A stretch of DNA of 47,460 nt from Opitutia bacterium (GTDB lineage Bacteria; Verrucomicrobiota; Verrucomicrobiia; Opitutales; Seribacteraceae): the NCBI GenBank assembly GCA_002689665.1, contig NZEN01000079.1, positions 1-47,460 of the forward strand, written 5' to 3'. Below the pieces are notes generated by a model that saw only the letters and a list, made by a program, of their open reading frames with translations, ran no database searches and was not told the DNA's origin. The translations under genes were made by a program, and so were the position numbers. Shown piece by piece: positions 25,739 through 33,809 of this stretch (positions are counted from its first letter, which is position 1; the number at the start of each line of letters is the position of its first letter).

Positions 25739-27334
25739 TTAAGCCTTTGGCGGATTTGATCTCCGAACTTTGACGAATTCTCGGGTAGCTCTTCGTTCTT
25801 TTTTAAGGTTTTTCTTTTTTGATGCCTCATTTACGAAAAGTGGAATAAACAGAAAGAATGTACTTCCTTTTCCCTCCTCGGAAACAAAGCCTATTTTCCC
25901 GTTGTGATCTTCAATGAATAACTTTGAGTTGTAGAGGCCAAAGCCGGAGCCTTTCGTCGCGTCCTTAGTCGAGAAGAATGGATCAAAGAGTTTTTCCTTA
26001 ATGGAATCTGGTATTCCTTTACCATTATCAGAGATGGAGACTTCAGCACCGGTACACTCTGCAACCTCTGAATCACTTTTTTGGTCTGAAAGCAAAGGAG
26101 ATCCCTCTTCGACCTTGCGAATCGATATAGAAATTTTACCAGTTCTACCAATTGCATCTCTTGCATTTATCGCAAGATTTAGAATTACCTGCCTGAATCC
26201 GGTCTCTTCGATAAAGGCGGGCAACGCCTCTTTCCCAAAGTTAGTTTTTATTTTAGCACTTCTAGGGATAATGATTTCGAGAAGGTCCATTTGATCTTTT
26301 AACAGGAGTCGCAGATCCTGAACCGCTCGATTTGCAGGTTTTTCACGATGTAAGTCGATAATTCTTCTTACAAGTTTCTGTGCCTGCATCGCACTTTTTT
26401 TAATCTGTCCCATTCCGTTAGCCATGGGGTCGTCCTTTTCCATCATGCCAAAATAAAGCTCACTGATTGAAAAAATTCCGGCCATTAAGTTACTGAAGTC
26501 ATGGACCAAACCATTCGTTAGAGTAGCTAAGCCTTCTCGCCATACGGAATTTGATAAACGATGTTCTGCAATAGCTTGCCTTGTAATATCAATCAAAACG
26601 CCATCATAGCTCAAAAGTTTGCCTTGCGAGGTAATACTCGGAGTACGCACATCCAATAGATACAAAACTTGGTGGGTTTGAGGGAGGACGACTCTGTAGG
26701 TAAAACTAAATGTCTGACCAGATGGTTTTTGAGAATTAATTTCATTTAGGTAATGCTCTCTATCCTGCTCGAGGATTTTAGATAAAAATAACCCACTATC
26801 TCTCGAAAACTCCCGGAATTCTTCTGGAAAAAGATTACGGATTCCTTTGGAGAGGTAACTAAATGACATATCAGGTCGCTGAGTAAAAAATATACCCGGA
26901 AAATTGCTTATGTAGTCAGCCAAACGGCTTTCAGCTTTTTGTAGTCTTACTAGTGTGCTGGCAATTGCTTTTGGGTTTTGCATTAAATCCCCAAGGAATG
27001 CGTCTTTTAATGAATCATGTGGAGCTAAGCCGGTGGTTATTGAGAGAATTGAAATCTTTAGTTTGGGGTATTTCTTGTGGGTTATGTGAATGCCAATTGA
27101 GCTTTTGTCACCAATTCCCAGGGGTAAGAAGTATTTAACGTTTTCCTTTTCTTCAATTTTAGGAATGAGTGCTCCCCATTCTTTTTCCATAGAAACCATG
27201 ATCTGCCAAAAGGATTGCCCCTTGATTTTCGACATGGATTGTCCCACCCAGTCGCAAAATTCGTCTGATGCTTCCAATATTAAGCCATTTGGCTCCAATA
27301 TAATTTGGCCGTTTTCGAAGTTAGGAGTCTTCAC
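25739..27334 (-). CDS. Cytoplasmic PAS-domain sensor histidine kinase (NtrB/FleS-like)
   Basis: This is a 531-residue soluble kinase. Residues about 8-100 and 130-255 look like PAS sensor domains; the second ends GVLIDITRQ, the usual PAS/PAC exit. The phosphoacceptor His is about residue 278, in GLVHDFSNLMAG, an H-D-F-x-N-L form common in NtrB-like kinases. The ATP-binding region shows LNLAINARDAI (N box), ISDNGKGIPDS (G1), FDPFFSTKD (F box) and GSGFGLYNSK (G2). There are no membrane segments and no adjacent response regulator. It is transcribed away from flgB, next to two sigma-54-type promoter matches. A role in flagellar control is therefore plausible but inferred. Confidence 0.88.
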   Translation of the reverse strand: MKTPNFENGQIILEPNGLILEASDEFCDWVGQSMSKIKGQSFWQIMVSMEKEWGALIPKIEEKENVKYFLPLGIGDKSSIGIHITHKKYPKLKISILSITTGLAPHDSLKDAFLGDLMQNPKAIASTLVRLQKAESRLADYISNFPGIFFTQRPDMSFSYLSKGIRNLFPEEFREFSRDSGLFLSKILEQDREHYLNEINSQKPSGQTFSFTYRVVLPQTHQVLYLLDVRTPSITSQGKLLSYDGVLIDITRQAIAEHRLSNSVWREGLATLTNGLVHDFSNLMAGIFSISELYFGMMEKDDPMANGMGQIKKSAMQAQKLVRRIIDLHREKPANRAVQDLRLLLKDQMDLLEIIIPRSAKIKTNFGKEALPAFIEETGFRQVILNLAINARDAIGRTGKISISIRKVEEGSPLLSDQKSDSEVAECTGAEVSISDNGKGIPDSIKEKLFDPFFSTKDATKGSGFGLYNSKLFIEDHNGKIGFVSEEGKGSTFFLFIPLFVNEASKKKNLKKERRATREFVKVRRSNPPKA

Positions 27335-27365
27335 TATATCTTATTTTTACAATGAGGTAATAATC

Positions 27366-27382
27366 TTGGCAACCAACTTGCT
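27366..27382 (+). promoter_or_regulatory. Sigma-54-type promoter P1 upstream of flgB
   Basis: TTGGCAACCAACTTGCT matches the -24/-12 consensus TGGCAC-N5-TTGCW closely. GG is at 27368-27369 and GC at 27380-27381, exactly ten bases apart, and the -12 element TTGCT is perfect. The predicted start of transcription is near 27393, giving a leader of about 59 bases before flgB. It is supported by position (head of the flagellar cluster) and by a second match 57 bases downstream. Confidence 0.65.
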
Positions 27383-27424
27383 CAAATGCCAATCACCAAA
27401 ATTCATATTTGAAATAAGTTTTTT

Positions 27425-27440
27425 TGGCACAATTCATGCA
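27425..27440 (+). promoter_or_regulatory. Sigma-54-type promoter P2 immediately upstream of flgB
   Basis: TGGCACAATTCATGCA carries a perfect TGGCAC -24 element. After five bases it has ATGCA as the -12 element (one mismatch to TTGCA), with GG and GC ten bases apart. Transcription would begin near 27451. That is at or next to the flgB ATG (27452), so the mRNA from P2 would be leaderless or nearly so. Confidence 0.55.
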
Positions 27441-27451
27441 TTGTTTGAGCC

Positions 27452-27841
27452 ATGCCAGCAGTCTTAGATAACCTTTACAGCCAGGAAAACTATTTGATAT
27501 CCAAAAAGCTCCTCGATGCTACACACTTAAGGCACGAAGCTTTATCCAACAACATTGCCAATGTTGAGACACCGGGCTACAAAAGGCGAGACTTGCCTAA
27601 AAACTTTTCTGTTGAACTAAGGCGTGCCGTTGACCGTGATGATTTCCGTCGGGTTAAAGCATTACTTCCACGAAGTGCAGAAGATCGGCAAGCCAAGCCC
27701 GTTCGTATGGATGGCAATACTGTTCAATTAGACGAGGAAATGCTAGCGATGAATCGTAATGCTCTTAATTACGAGTATCTTACGGGTGCCGTTGGCGGTA
27801 CGATAAAAACAATCAATCAGGCCATCCGTGGTCGGGTGTAG
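27452..27841 (+). CDS. flgB: Flagellar basal-body rod protein FlgB
   Basis: FlgB is a proximal rod subunit exported by the flagellar type III system. This 129-residue protein carries the rod signature LSNNIANVETPGYKRRDL (about residues 31-48) and the N-terminal helix preceding it (LDATHLRHEA). The C-terminal half contains the expected MNRNALNYEYLTGAVGGTIKTIN helix. The length is normal. It opens the flagellar cluster and is followed by flgC after 15 bases. The ATG has no Shine-Dalgarno, and two sigma-54-type promoter matches precede it. Confidence 0.95.
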   Translation: MPAVLDNLYSQENYLISKKLLDATHLRHEALSNNIANVETPGYKRRDLPKNFSVELRRAVDRDDFRRVKALLPRSAEDRQAKPVRMDGNTVQLDEEMLAMNRNALNYEYLTGAVGGTIKTINQAIRGRV

Positions 27842-27856
27842 TAGGAAATTTTTACC

Positions 27857-28297
27857 ATGAGTATGAATCTAATACCAGGAATCGAGTCTACAGGAAGTGC
27901 TTTGTCGGCTGAAAAGATTCGTCTTGAGATCATCGCTCAAAATATTGCCAACTCTAACACAACACAGGATGCATCAGGTAATGTTTACAAGCGAAAGGAA
28001 GTCGTTTTTGAGGAGTTTATTAAAACCCCAGAGCGAAGAGTTCCTGGCTATGTAGACGAGAATTTATACCAAGGTGTAAGGGTGACTGATGTCACAGATG
28101 ATCAAACTCCTGGAAGAATGATTTACAATCCTGGTCACCCTCATGCAAACGAAGACGGAATGGTTGAAATGCCCAATGTGGATGTTTCCAGGGAAATGGT
28201 TGATCTGATAAGTGCTTCTAGAGCTTACGAAGCAAATTTAACCGTAGTCAAAACCTCAAGAAGAATGGCCCAACAAGCCATGGCCATTGGCAAGTAA
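27857..28297 (+). CDS. flgC: Flagellar basal-body rod protein FlgC
   Basis: This 146-residue proximal rod protein has the FlgC N-terminus GIESTGSALSAEKIRLEIIAQNIANSNT and a C-terminus PNVDVSREMVDLISASRAYEANLTVVKTS, which is the conserved rod-protein helix (NVD...E...M..A.RaYEAN). A middle segment, NPGHPHANEDGMVEMP, is also typical. It sits between flgB and fliE, the standard order, and is exported with them through the flagellar type III system to build the rod. Confidence 0.96.
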   Translation: MSMNLIPGIESTGSALSAEKIRLEIIAQNIANSNTTQDASGNVYKRKEVVFEEFIKTPERRVPGYVDENLYQGVRVTDVTDDQTPGRMIYNPGHPHANEDGMVEMPNVDVSREMVDLISASRAYEANLTVVKTSRRMAQQAMAIGK

Positions 28298-28306
28298 TTT
28301 TATATC

Positions 28307-28714
28307 GTGAACGAAATATCTGCTCTACCTAGTCTTAATGATTTGCTTACGCAAAATCCTAACCTACGCCCTAATAGCCAAGCCGAACGCTTTGCCCAAA
28401 ACTTTGAAAACCGTCCTAGTGCATTAAGTTCTTCAGATAGTGTTGGGGCACCTGTTCAGTTGGATCGGACCGCACCTGCCGATCGAGTGACTGCTCCCGG
28501 TTTTGCTCAAATGTTTGAGAAATTTATTCAAGGGGTTGACCAAAAAAAGAAGATCTCCGCCAAGGAAACGCAAGATTTGATTTTGGGTAGATCTGACAAT
28601 ATCCAGGAAGCAGTCGTCAAATCCCAAGAAGCCGGTGTAGCTTTTAACTTGATGATCGAAGTCAGGAACAAGCTTGTAGACTCTTACAAAGAGCTTATGA
28701 GAATGCAGGTGTAG
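28307..28714 (+). CDS. fliE: Flagellar hook-basal body complex protein FliE
   Basis: FliE joins the MS ring to the rod. This 135-residue protein has the typical C-terminal helical region: FAQMFEKFIQGVDQ, then QEAVVKSQEAGVAFNLMIEVRNKLVDSYKELMRMQV. Its N-terminal extension is longer than in E. coli FliE (about 104 residues) and is low in recognisable features. It begins with GTG at 28307, nine bases after the flgC stop, and precedes fliF by 17 bases. Confidence 0.92.
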   Translation: MNEISALPSLNDLLTQNPNLRPNSQAERFAQNFENRPSALSSSDSVGAPVQLDRTAPADRVTAPGFAQMFEKFIQGVDQKKKISAKETQDLILGRSDNIQEAVVKSQEAGVAFNLMIEVRNKLVDSYKELMRMQV

Positions 28715-28731
28715 TTTAAAATATTTCATTT

Positions 28732-30291
28732 ATGAAAGAAAGATTTGAAAAATTAGCAGAACTTTGGGGTAATTTACCCGGCACCAAAAAAGCAACCTTA
28801 GCCTTCGCTGCCTTGGGGATCGTGGGACTGAGTATTGCGATTTTATCATTTTCTGGCGGAAGCACGCAAATGAGAGTACTTGTCAGTGGTGCTGATGCCA
28901 AAGACTTGGGCGAAGTTGTCGAGATTCTTAAAACTAACCAAATTCCGTACGAATACAATGAGGCGGGTGATTCTATCCTTGTCCCCGAAGACAAAAGAGC
29001 TTCCATGAGAATGGAACTAGCGATGAAGGGCTTGCCCAAGACCGGTGATGTAGGTTTCGAGATTTTCGATGAAGGGAACTTTGGGATTAGTGACTTCGTT
29101 CAAAGAACTAACCACACACGTGCCATCCAAGGCGAATTGGCCAGAACCATAAGCATGATGGATGCTATTCGTTCCGCGAAGGTTTTCGTGGTTAAACCCG
29201 AAAATAATCTTTTACTTAGCGAAGATCCAAATGACCGACCCAGTGCTTCTGTTTATGTCGACACAGGAGGAAATACTCTCGATAAAAGCACCGTTGTTGC
29301 AGTACAATTTCTTGTCTCCCGTGCTGTAAAGGGTGTGAACAAATCTCATGTCGCCGTTATGGATAATCAAGGAAATCTTCTTTCCGAAGAAGGCGAAGAT
29401 GGAGGGGGAGCAGCTGGAGTAGCAGGCCAACTAATGAAAGCTTATCAGGCACAGGAGCGGCGGCTTGAACAGAAAATTGAAACAATGCTCGCAAGAATCG
29501 TGGGGAAAGAAAATGTGGTTGCTCGAGTATCAGTCAATCTTGATACAAAATCTTCAACACTTCTGGATGAGAAGTTTGACCCGGAGGGGCAAGTGCCTCG
29601 TACATCAACCACGGATAAAGACGAAGCAACTACCGTTGAAACTCAACCTCAAAGCAACGCTACGGGGATGGGCGCAAATGTTCCTAATGTAAGTCAGGAC
29701 GCTACTCAACAGGATCCGATCATGGCACAAAGTGACGAGAAGAGGGAATCAAAGACTACCGATTTTGAAATAAGTCGTACTTTGAAAGAAGAAATGCAAG
29801 AACCAGGAGCTATAATTGGTCGCAGTGCCGCAGTTCTTATTGCCAAGGGTGAATCCCCCCGGACGGTTGATCAAATTCAGAGCATTCATGATGCGGTTGT
29901 AAACGCTATTGGAGCTCGCTTTGACCAGGTTGATCTAGAAACTCATGTTACTGTGCACGAAGTTGAGTTTCTTCCTGCATTTATGGGACCTGCTGGGGAA
30001 ACTTTTAATCAATTTGAGCACATCCTTCAAACTTACGGTCATCATATCAAAAACCTTGTTGGTATTGTTTTGGCATTAGTAATTTTCGTGATGTTTCTAA
30101 GGATGCTAAAGAAGTTTAAGCCAAGTGACGCTGAAGTTCAGGTTTTGGATGAGGACGATCAGCAATTGCTTAGTGGAACGAGGAGTCTTGGCAGTGGCCT
30201 TACCCCGGAACTTTTAAATGATTTAATTCAGGAGAAACCTGATAATGTTGGTACGGCTCTCAGGAAATATTTAGAGACTGGGGCAAAATAG
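28732..30291 (+). CDS. fliF: Flagellar MS-ring protein FliF
   Basis: FliF builds the MS ring in the inner membrane, the platform for the C ring and export gate. This 519-residue protein has an N-terminal transmembrane helix (about residues 20-40), ring-building motifs in the periplasmic part (LVSGADAKDLGEVVEIL; FVQRTNHTRAIQGELARTI; SAKVFVVKPENN), and a second membrane helix (NLVGIVLALVIFVMFLRML, about 441-460). The short cytoplasmic tail (LTPELLNDLIQEKPDNVGTAL) is where FliG would bind. It is somewhat shorter than E. coli FliF (552). Confidence 0.96.
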   Translation: MKERFEKLAELWGNLPGTKKATLAFAALGIVGLSIAILSFSGGSTQMRVLVSGADAKDLGEVVEILKTNQIPYEYNEAGDSILVPEDKRASMRMELAMKGLPKTGDVGFEIFDEGNFGISDFVQRTNHTRAIQGELARTISMMDAIRSAKVFVVKPENNLLLSEDPNDRPSASVYVDTGGNTLDKSTVVAVQFLVSRAVKGVNKSHVAVMDNQGNLLSEEGEDGGGAAGVAGQLMKAYQAQERRLEQKIETMLARIVGKENVVARVSVNLDTKSSTLLDEKFDPEGQVPRTSTTDKDEATTVETQPQSNATGMGANVPNVSQDATQQDPIMAQSDEKRESKTTDFEISRTLKEEMQEPGAIIGRSAAVLIAKGESPRTVDQIQSIHDAVVNAIGARFDQVDLETHVTVHEVEFLPAFMGPAGETFNQFEHILQTYGHHIKNLVGIVLALVIFVMFLRMLKKFKPSDAEVQVLDEDDQQLLSGTRSLGSGLTPELLNDLIQEKPDNVGTALRKYLETGAK

Positions 30292-30332
30292 TCTGTTTGC
30301 TATTTCAGAGAGTTGAGTGAGGAGTATTATTG

Positions 30333-31376
30333 ATGGAAGAGGTTGAAGAAGAAGAAAGCATAACTGATAGGTACAAGAAGATGGTTAAGCATGATAAGCT
30401 TGCCTTGCTCATGATCGCCTTGGGTCCAGATGCTGCTTCGACTCTACTGAAAAGGTTTGATGCAAAAGATGCGGAAAACATTTGTAAGCGAATTGGTGAT
30501 TTTCCAATTGTTGAGCAAGAGCTGAAAGATTGTGTTTTGGACGAATTCTCAGAAATCATCGAGTCGAGTGTAAACTCGAACTTAGGTGGTATGAATTTTG
30601 CCCAGAAAACACTCGAAATGGCTCATGGTTCCTTGAAAGCAAATAACATCATGAACCGTATTGCTCCTGTCCGAGATTCACTTGATTTTATGGATGACAT
30701 AAAAGAGATGGATTCCGGTCAGATTTACAATGTCCTTCGATTTGAACAACCACAAACAATTGCCTTCGTACTTGCCAATGTAGACCCAGACAAAGCTTCA
30801 GAAGTTTTGCAACTTATGCCACCCAATGTTCAGGAGCAAGTTATCGAAAGAGTGGGTTCAATGGAAACTACTCCTATGGATCAGATTGAAGTTGTGGCAA
30901 CAACTCTTGGCTCGCGTGTTGGCTCCAAAGGTCAATCTCCACAAGTCAAGACGGGTGGAGTCAAGTCCGCAGCAGATTTACTGAATTGGTTCGATAAAGA
31001 AGAAGGTAAAGAATTGCTGAAGAGTATTGAGAAACGTAATCCCAAGTTGGGTGGTTCAATCCGTCAGCGAATGTTCCGTTTCGAGGATCTGGTAAGGCTG
31101 AGCCCTGGAGATATTGCTAAGATAACGAAGGAAGTAGATCAAGATGACCTTGTCATTGCCCTCAAGAATGCATCTGCTGAGCTCAAGAAAATAATTTATT
31201 CGACCATGTCCAAAAGAGCTGTCGAAGCTTTGGAAGAACAACTTGGATTTTTGGGACCGAAGCGTTTGTCGGAAGTTGAGGCGGCACAGGATCGTGTAAT
31301 TCAAATCGTTCGCGAACTCGAGGAGGATGAAGAAATCATACTCGATACAGGAGGCAGCGACGTTGTCGTTCAATAA
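30333..31376 (+). CDS. fliG: Flagellar motor switch protein FliG
   Basis: FliG is the C-ring subunit that receives torque from MotA and binds FliF and FliM. This 347-residue protein shows the N-terminal domain (ALLMIALGPDAASTLLKRFD), the EHPQ-like motif as EQPQTIAFVLANV, the MFxF motif as MFRFEDLV, and a charged C-terminal torque helix (VEALEEQLGFLGPKRLSEVE). An ATG at 30333 is chosen, since GAGGAG-like bases lie at 30317-30324; a TTG directly precedes it. fliH starts inside its 3' end. Confidence 0.96.
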   Translation: MEEVEEEESITDRYKKMVKHDKLALLMIALGPDAASTLLKRFDAKDAENICKRIGDFPIVEQELKDCVLDEFSEIIESSVNSNLGGMNFAQKTLEMAHGSLKANNIMNRIAPVRDSLDFMDDIKEMDSGQIYNVLRFEQPQTIAFVLANVDPDKASEVLQLMPPNVQEQVIERVGSMETTPMDQIEVVATTLGSRVGSKGQSPQVKTGGVKSAADLLNWFDKEEGKELLKSIEKRNPKLGGSIRQRMFRFEDLVRLSPGDIAKITKEVDQDDLVIALKNASAELKKIIYSTMSKRAVEALEEQLGFLGPKRLSEVEAAQDRVIQIVRELEEDEEIILDTGGSDVVVQ

Positions 31377-32040
31377 ATCTATAGATTTCCCCGCTCCCCC
31401 CAGCGGATTCAAGGTTACTTACATCGGTAACCCTGACATTACAGTTGAGGAATCTAATTCCGCCAGCCAGGAATCTTACAATCGTGGTAAGCAAGAAGCT
31501 ACTAGCTTTTACCAAGCTGAAATCAAAAAACTAAGGGAAGAGATTGCAGTTCAGCAAAATCAGCTACTAGGAGAAATTAATCAAAAAGTAGTTTCTACTG
31601 TTCAAGAGTTAGAAGTAAGGTTGCCAGACTTAGTCATCGGAATCGCTGAGCGGGTTTTAGGGCAAGTCAAACTAGACGGTGAGGAGATCGAGCAATTAGT
31701 TAAATCAATGATAGCTGAATTTGCAGATGAAGATGAAAAGCTGGAAGTCTTCTTAAATGCCAAAGATTTGGACCTACTCAAAGGTTTGCGCCGAACAGAG
31801 GATGATGGTAATTCATCAAGTGATCAAGATGAAGAAGGTTTTGCGAGTGCTATTGCTGGCATTTTCGATGGTCTAGATGGTGATGATGCTTTACTTAGCG
31901 AATATCCTGAAGTGAAGTTTTTTACAGATGACTCACTGGAAAGTGGAGATTGTCAAATTAAGAGTAGATTTGGCTTGTTGGACGGTAGGATTGCAACCAA
32001 ATTGAGAAAAATCGAAGAGGAGCTTCGCGGAGATGATTGA
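31363..32040 (+). CDS. fliH: Flagellar assembly protein FliH
   Basis: FliH binds FliI and brings export substrates to the gate. This protein, about 225 residues, has a coiled-coil region (SYNRGKQEATSFYQAEIKKLREE, about 26-60) and the E/V-type C-terminal domain (VIGIAERVLGQVKLDGEEIEQLVKSMI; CQIKSRFGLLDGRIATKLRKIEEEL). The start is not certain. A TTG at 31363 has AGGAGG eight bases upstream (31349-31354) and is preferred, while an ATG at 31327 has AGGAGG immediately against it. Either start overlaps fliG. Its end overlaps fliI by 8 bases. Confidence 0.88.
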   Translation: MSFNKSIDFPAPPSGFKVTYIGNPDITVEESNSASQESYNRGKQEATSFYQAEIKKLREEIAVQQNQLLGEINQKVVSTVQELEVRLPDLVIGIAERVLGQVKLDGEEIEQLVKSMIAEFADEDEKLEVFLNAKDLDLLKGLRRTEDDGNSSSDQDEEGFASAIAGIFDGLDGDDALLSEYPEVKFFTDDSLESGDCQIKSRFGLLDGRIATKLRKIEEELRGDD

Positions 32041-33355
32041 TTCTTTGCACGAGAGATTTTCCCTTATGGAGCAGGGAATCCGTGGCGTACGGACTACTGA
32101 TAAAATAGGGACAGTCAAAAGGGTTACTGGACTAATTATAGAATCAGAAGGTCCGGAATGCTCCATTGGTCAGGTATGTTCGATTACATCCGATAGACAC
32201 AACCAAAGTATAGAGGCACAAGTGGTAGGCTTTCGCGAGAATGCAGTACTTCTTATGGCATTAGAGAGTGTTCATTTAATCCACCCAGGATGTAAAGTTG
32301 TTTCCAAAAAGAATTCCAACGCAGTTCCGTACGGTCCTTCTCTTTTGGGAAGAATAATCGACGGAATGGGCCGGCCTCTTGATGGAAAAGGACCTCTTCT
32401 GGCTCCACAGCGAGAGGGCTTTCACGCTGAGCCTCCCAACCCTCTTTCTCGTGGTTTGATTTCTGATCATTTTAGTACTGGTATCAAATCTATCGACACC
32501 TTTATTCCCTTAGGAGTGGGGCAGAGGATAGGGATTTTTGCTGGGAGCGGAGTAGGGAAGTCTATTCTTCTAGGAATGATTGCTCGAGGCTCCGATGCTG
32601 AGGTAAATGTGATTTCACTTGTCGGAGAACGGGGCCGAGAACTTAAGGAGTTTGTCGAACAAGATTTAGGGTCTGAAGGATTGGCTCGTTCCGTGATTGT
32701 TGTTTCTACTTCTGATCAACCTGCCCCTATGAGAATAAGGGCATCTATCCTAGCGACTGCAATTTCTGAAGGTTTTAGGAATGAAGGTAAGAAAGTTCTT
32801 CTTTTGATGGATTCTTTGACCCGTTTTGCCATGGCTCAGCGAGAGATTGGTCTAGCTACTGGTGAGCCCCCGGCATCCAGGGGGTATGTACCATCCGTTT
32901 TTTCGATGTTGCCTAAAATTCTTGAAAGAACGGGTACCTCCGAGACGGGTGCGATTACAGCGATCTATACAGTTCTGGTTGAGGGCGATGATATGAATGA
33001 ACCGGTTGCGGATGCCGTGCGTGGATTTTTGGATGGTCATATTGTTCTTAGCCGAAAGCTTGCTAATGCAAATCATTTTCCTGCGGTTGATGTTTTGAGT
33101 AGCGTGAGCCGCTTGGATAGAGCCGTTTGCACCGAAGAAGAAATGTCGCTGATTTCGGAGGCTCGTGATTTGCTTTCAGTTTACCGTCAAAATGAGGACC
33201 TCATTAATGTTGGGGCTTATGTCAAAAATAGTAACCCTAAAATTGACCGGGCGATCGACAAATTTGAGCATGTGGAAGCGTTTTTAAAGCAGCGTTATGA
33301 TACCCTGAGCACTAGATCCGATGCCTTTTCTCAACTCGGAGGGATTTTTAAATGA
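32033..33355 (+). CDS. fliI: Flagellum-specific ATP synthase FliI
   Basis: FliI is the hexameric ATPase of the flagellar export system, related to F1-beta. This 440-residue protein has the Walker A motif AGSGVGKS (about 170-177), LVGERGRELKEFVE, Walker B in VLLLMDSLTRFAMAQREIGLA, and the GEPPASRGYVPSVF signature specific to type III secretion ATPases. The ATG overlaps the fliH end by 8 bases, with GAGGAG ten bases upstream (32017-32022). It overlaps fliJ by 4 bases at the other end, suggesting coupled translation. Confidence 0.97.
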   Translation: MIDSLHERFSLMEQGIRGVRTTDKIGTVKRVTGLIIESEGPECSIGQVCSITSDRHNQSIEAQVVGFRENAVLLMALESVHLIHPGCKVVSKKNSNAVPYGPSLLGRIIDGMGRPLDGKGPLLAPQREGFHAEPPNPLSRGLISDHFSTGIKSIDTFIPLGVGQRIGIFAGSGVGKSILLGMIARGSDAEVNVISLVGERGRELKEFVEQDLGSEGLARSVIVVSTSDQPAPMRIRASILATAISEGFRNEGKKVLLLMDSLTRFAMAQREIGLATGEPPASRGYVPSVFSMLPKILERTGTSETGAITAIYTVLVEGDDMNEPVADAVRGFLDGHIVLSRKLANANHFPAVDVLSSVSRLDRAVCTEEEMSLISEARDLLSVYRQNEDLINVGAYVKNSNPKIDRAIDKFEHVEAFLKQRYDTLSTRSDAFSQLGGIFK

Positions 33356-33804
33356 AAGTTTTTAATTTTAGATTAGAGACACTTTTGCATTTAAGAGAAA
33401 TTGCTCGAGATAAAGCACTTGGTAACTATGCGAAAGCTATCAATGTAAGGCAAGAGAAGGAAAAAGCTTTGCAAGATAGCCGAACTTTCCTTGACGAATT
33501 GCAAATTCATATCGGCCAGGAGCGTATGGATAGCTTTTCTGGATCTTCGCAAGAATCTTTTGACCTCTCAGTAAAATCGGCCAAAGAGAGAATTATTGAT
33601 GCACACAAAAATTTACAACATTCAATCCAGTCCGAAGAAGCCAAAAAAAGAATCTATCTGAAGGCAGACTCAGAATATAAAAGTCTTCTCAAACTCAAAG
33701 AAAAACAAAAGGAGGAGCATGTTCGTGCGGAATCCTTGAAAGAAGAGAGAGAGCTAGAGGATATCATCGGCGGTCGTTTCGTTTTTAACAACATTAGCAA
33801 CTAA
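33352..33804 (+). CDS. fliJ: Flagellar export protein FliJ
   Basis: FliJ is the coiled-coil stalk and chaperone-escort that fits in the FliI ring. This 150-residue protein is almost wholly helical and charged. It starts FNFRLETLLHLREIARDKAL, close to the family N-terminus (F.f.L..lL..re...d.a). GGAGGG lies about ten bases before its ATG. The fliH-fliI-fliJ order and the 4-base ATGA-type overlap with fliI support the call, although FliJ sequences are weakly conserved. Confidence 0.9.
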   Translation: MKVFNFRLETLLHLREIARDKALGNYAKAINVRQEKEKALQDSRTFLDELQIHIGQERMDSFSGSSQESFDLSVKSAKERIIDAHKNLQHSIQSEEAKKRIYLKADSEYKSLLKLKEKQKEEHVRAESLKEERELEDIIGGRFVFNNISN

Positions 33805-33809
33805 ATATT

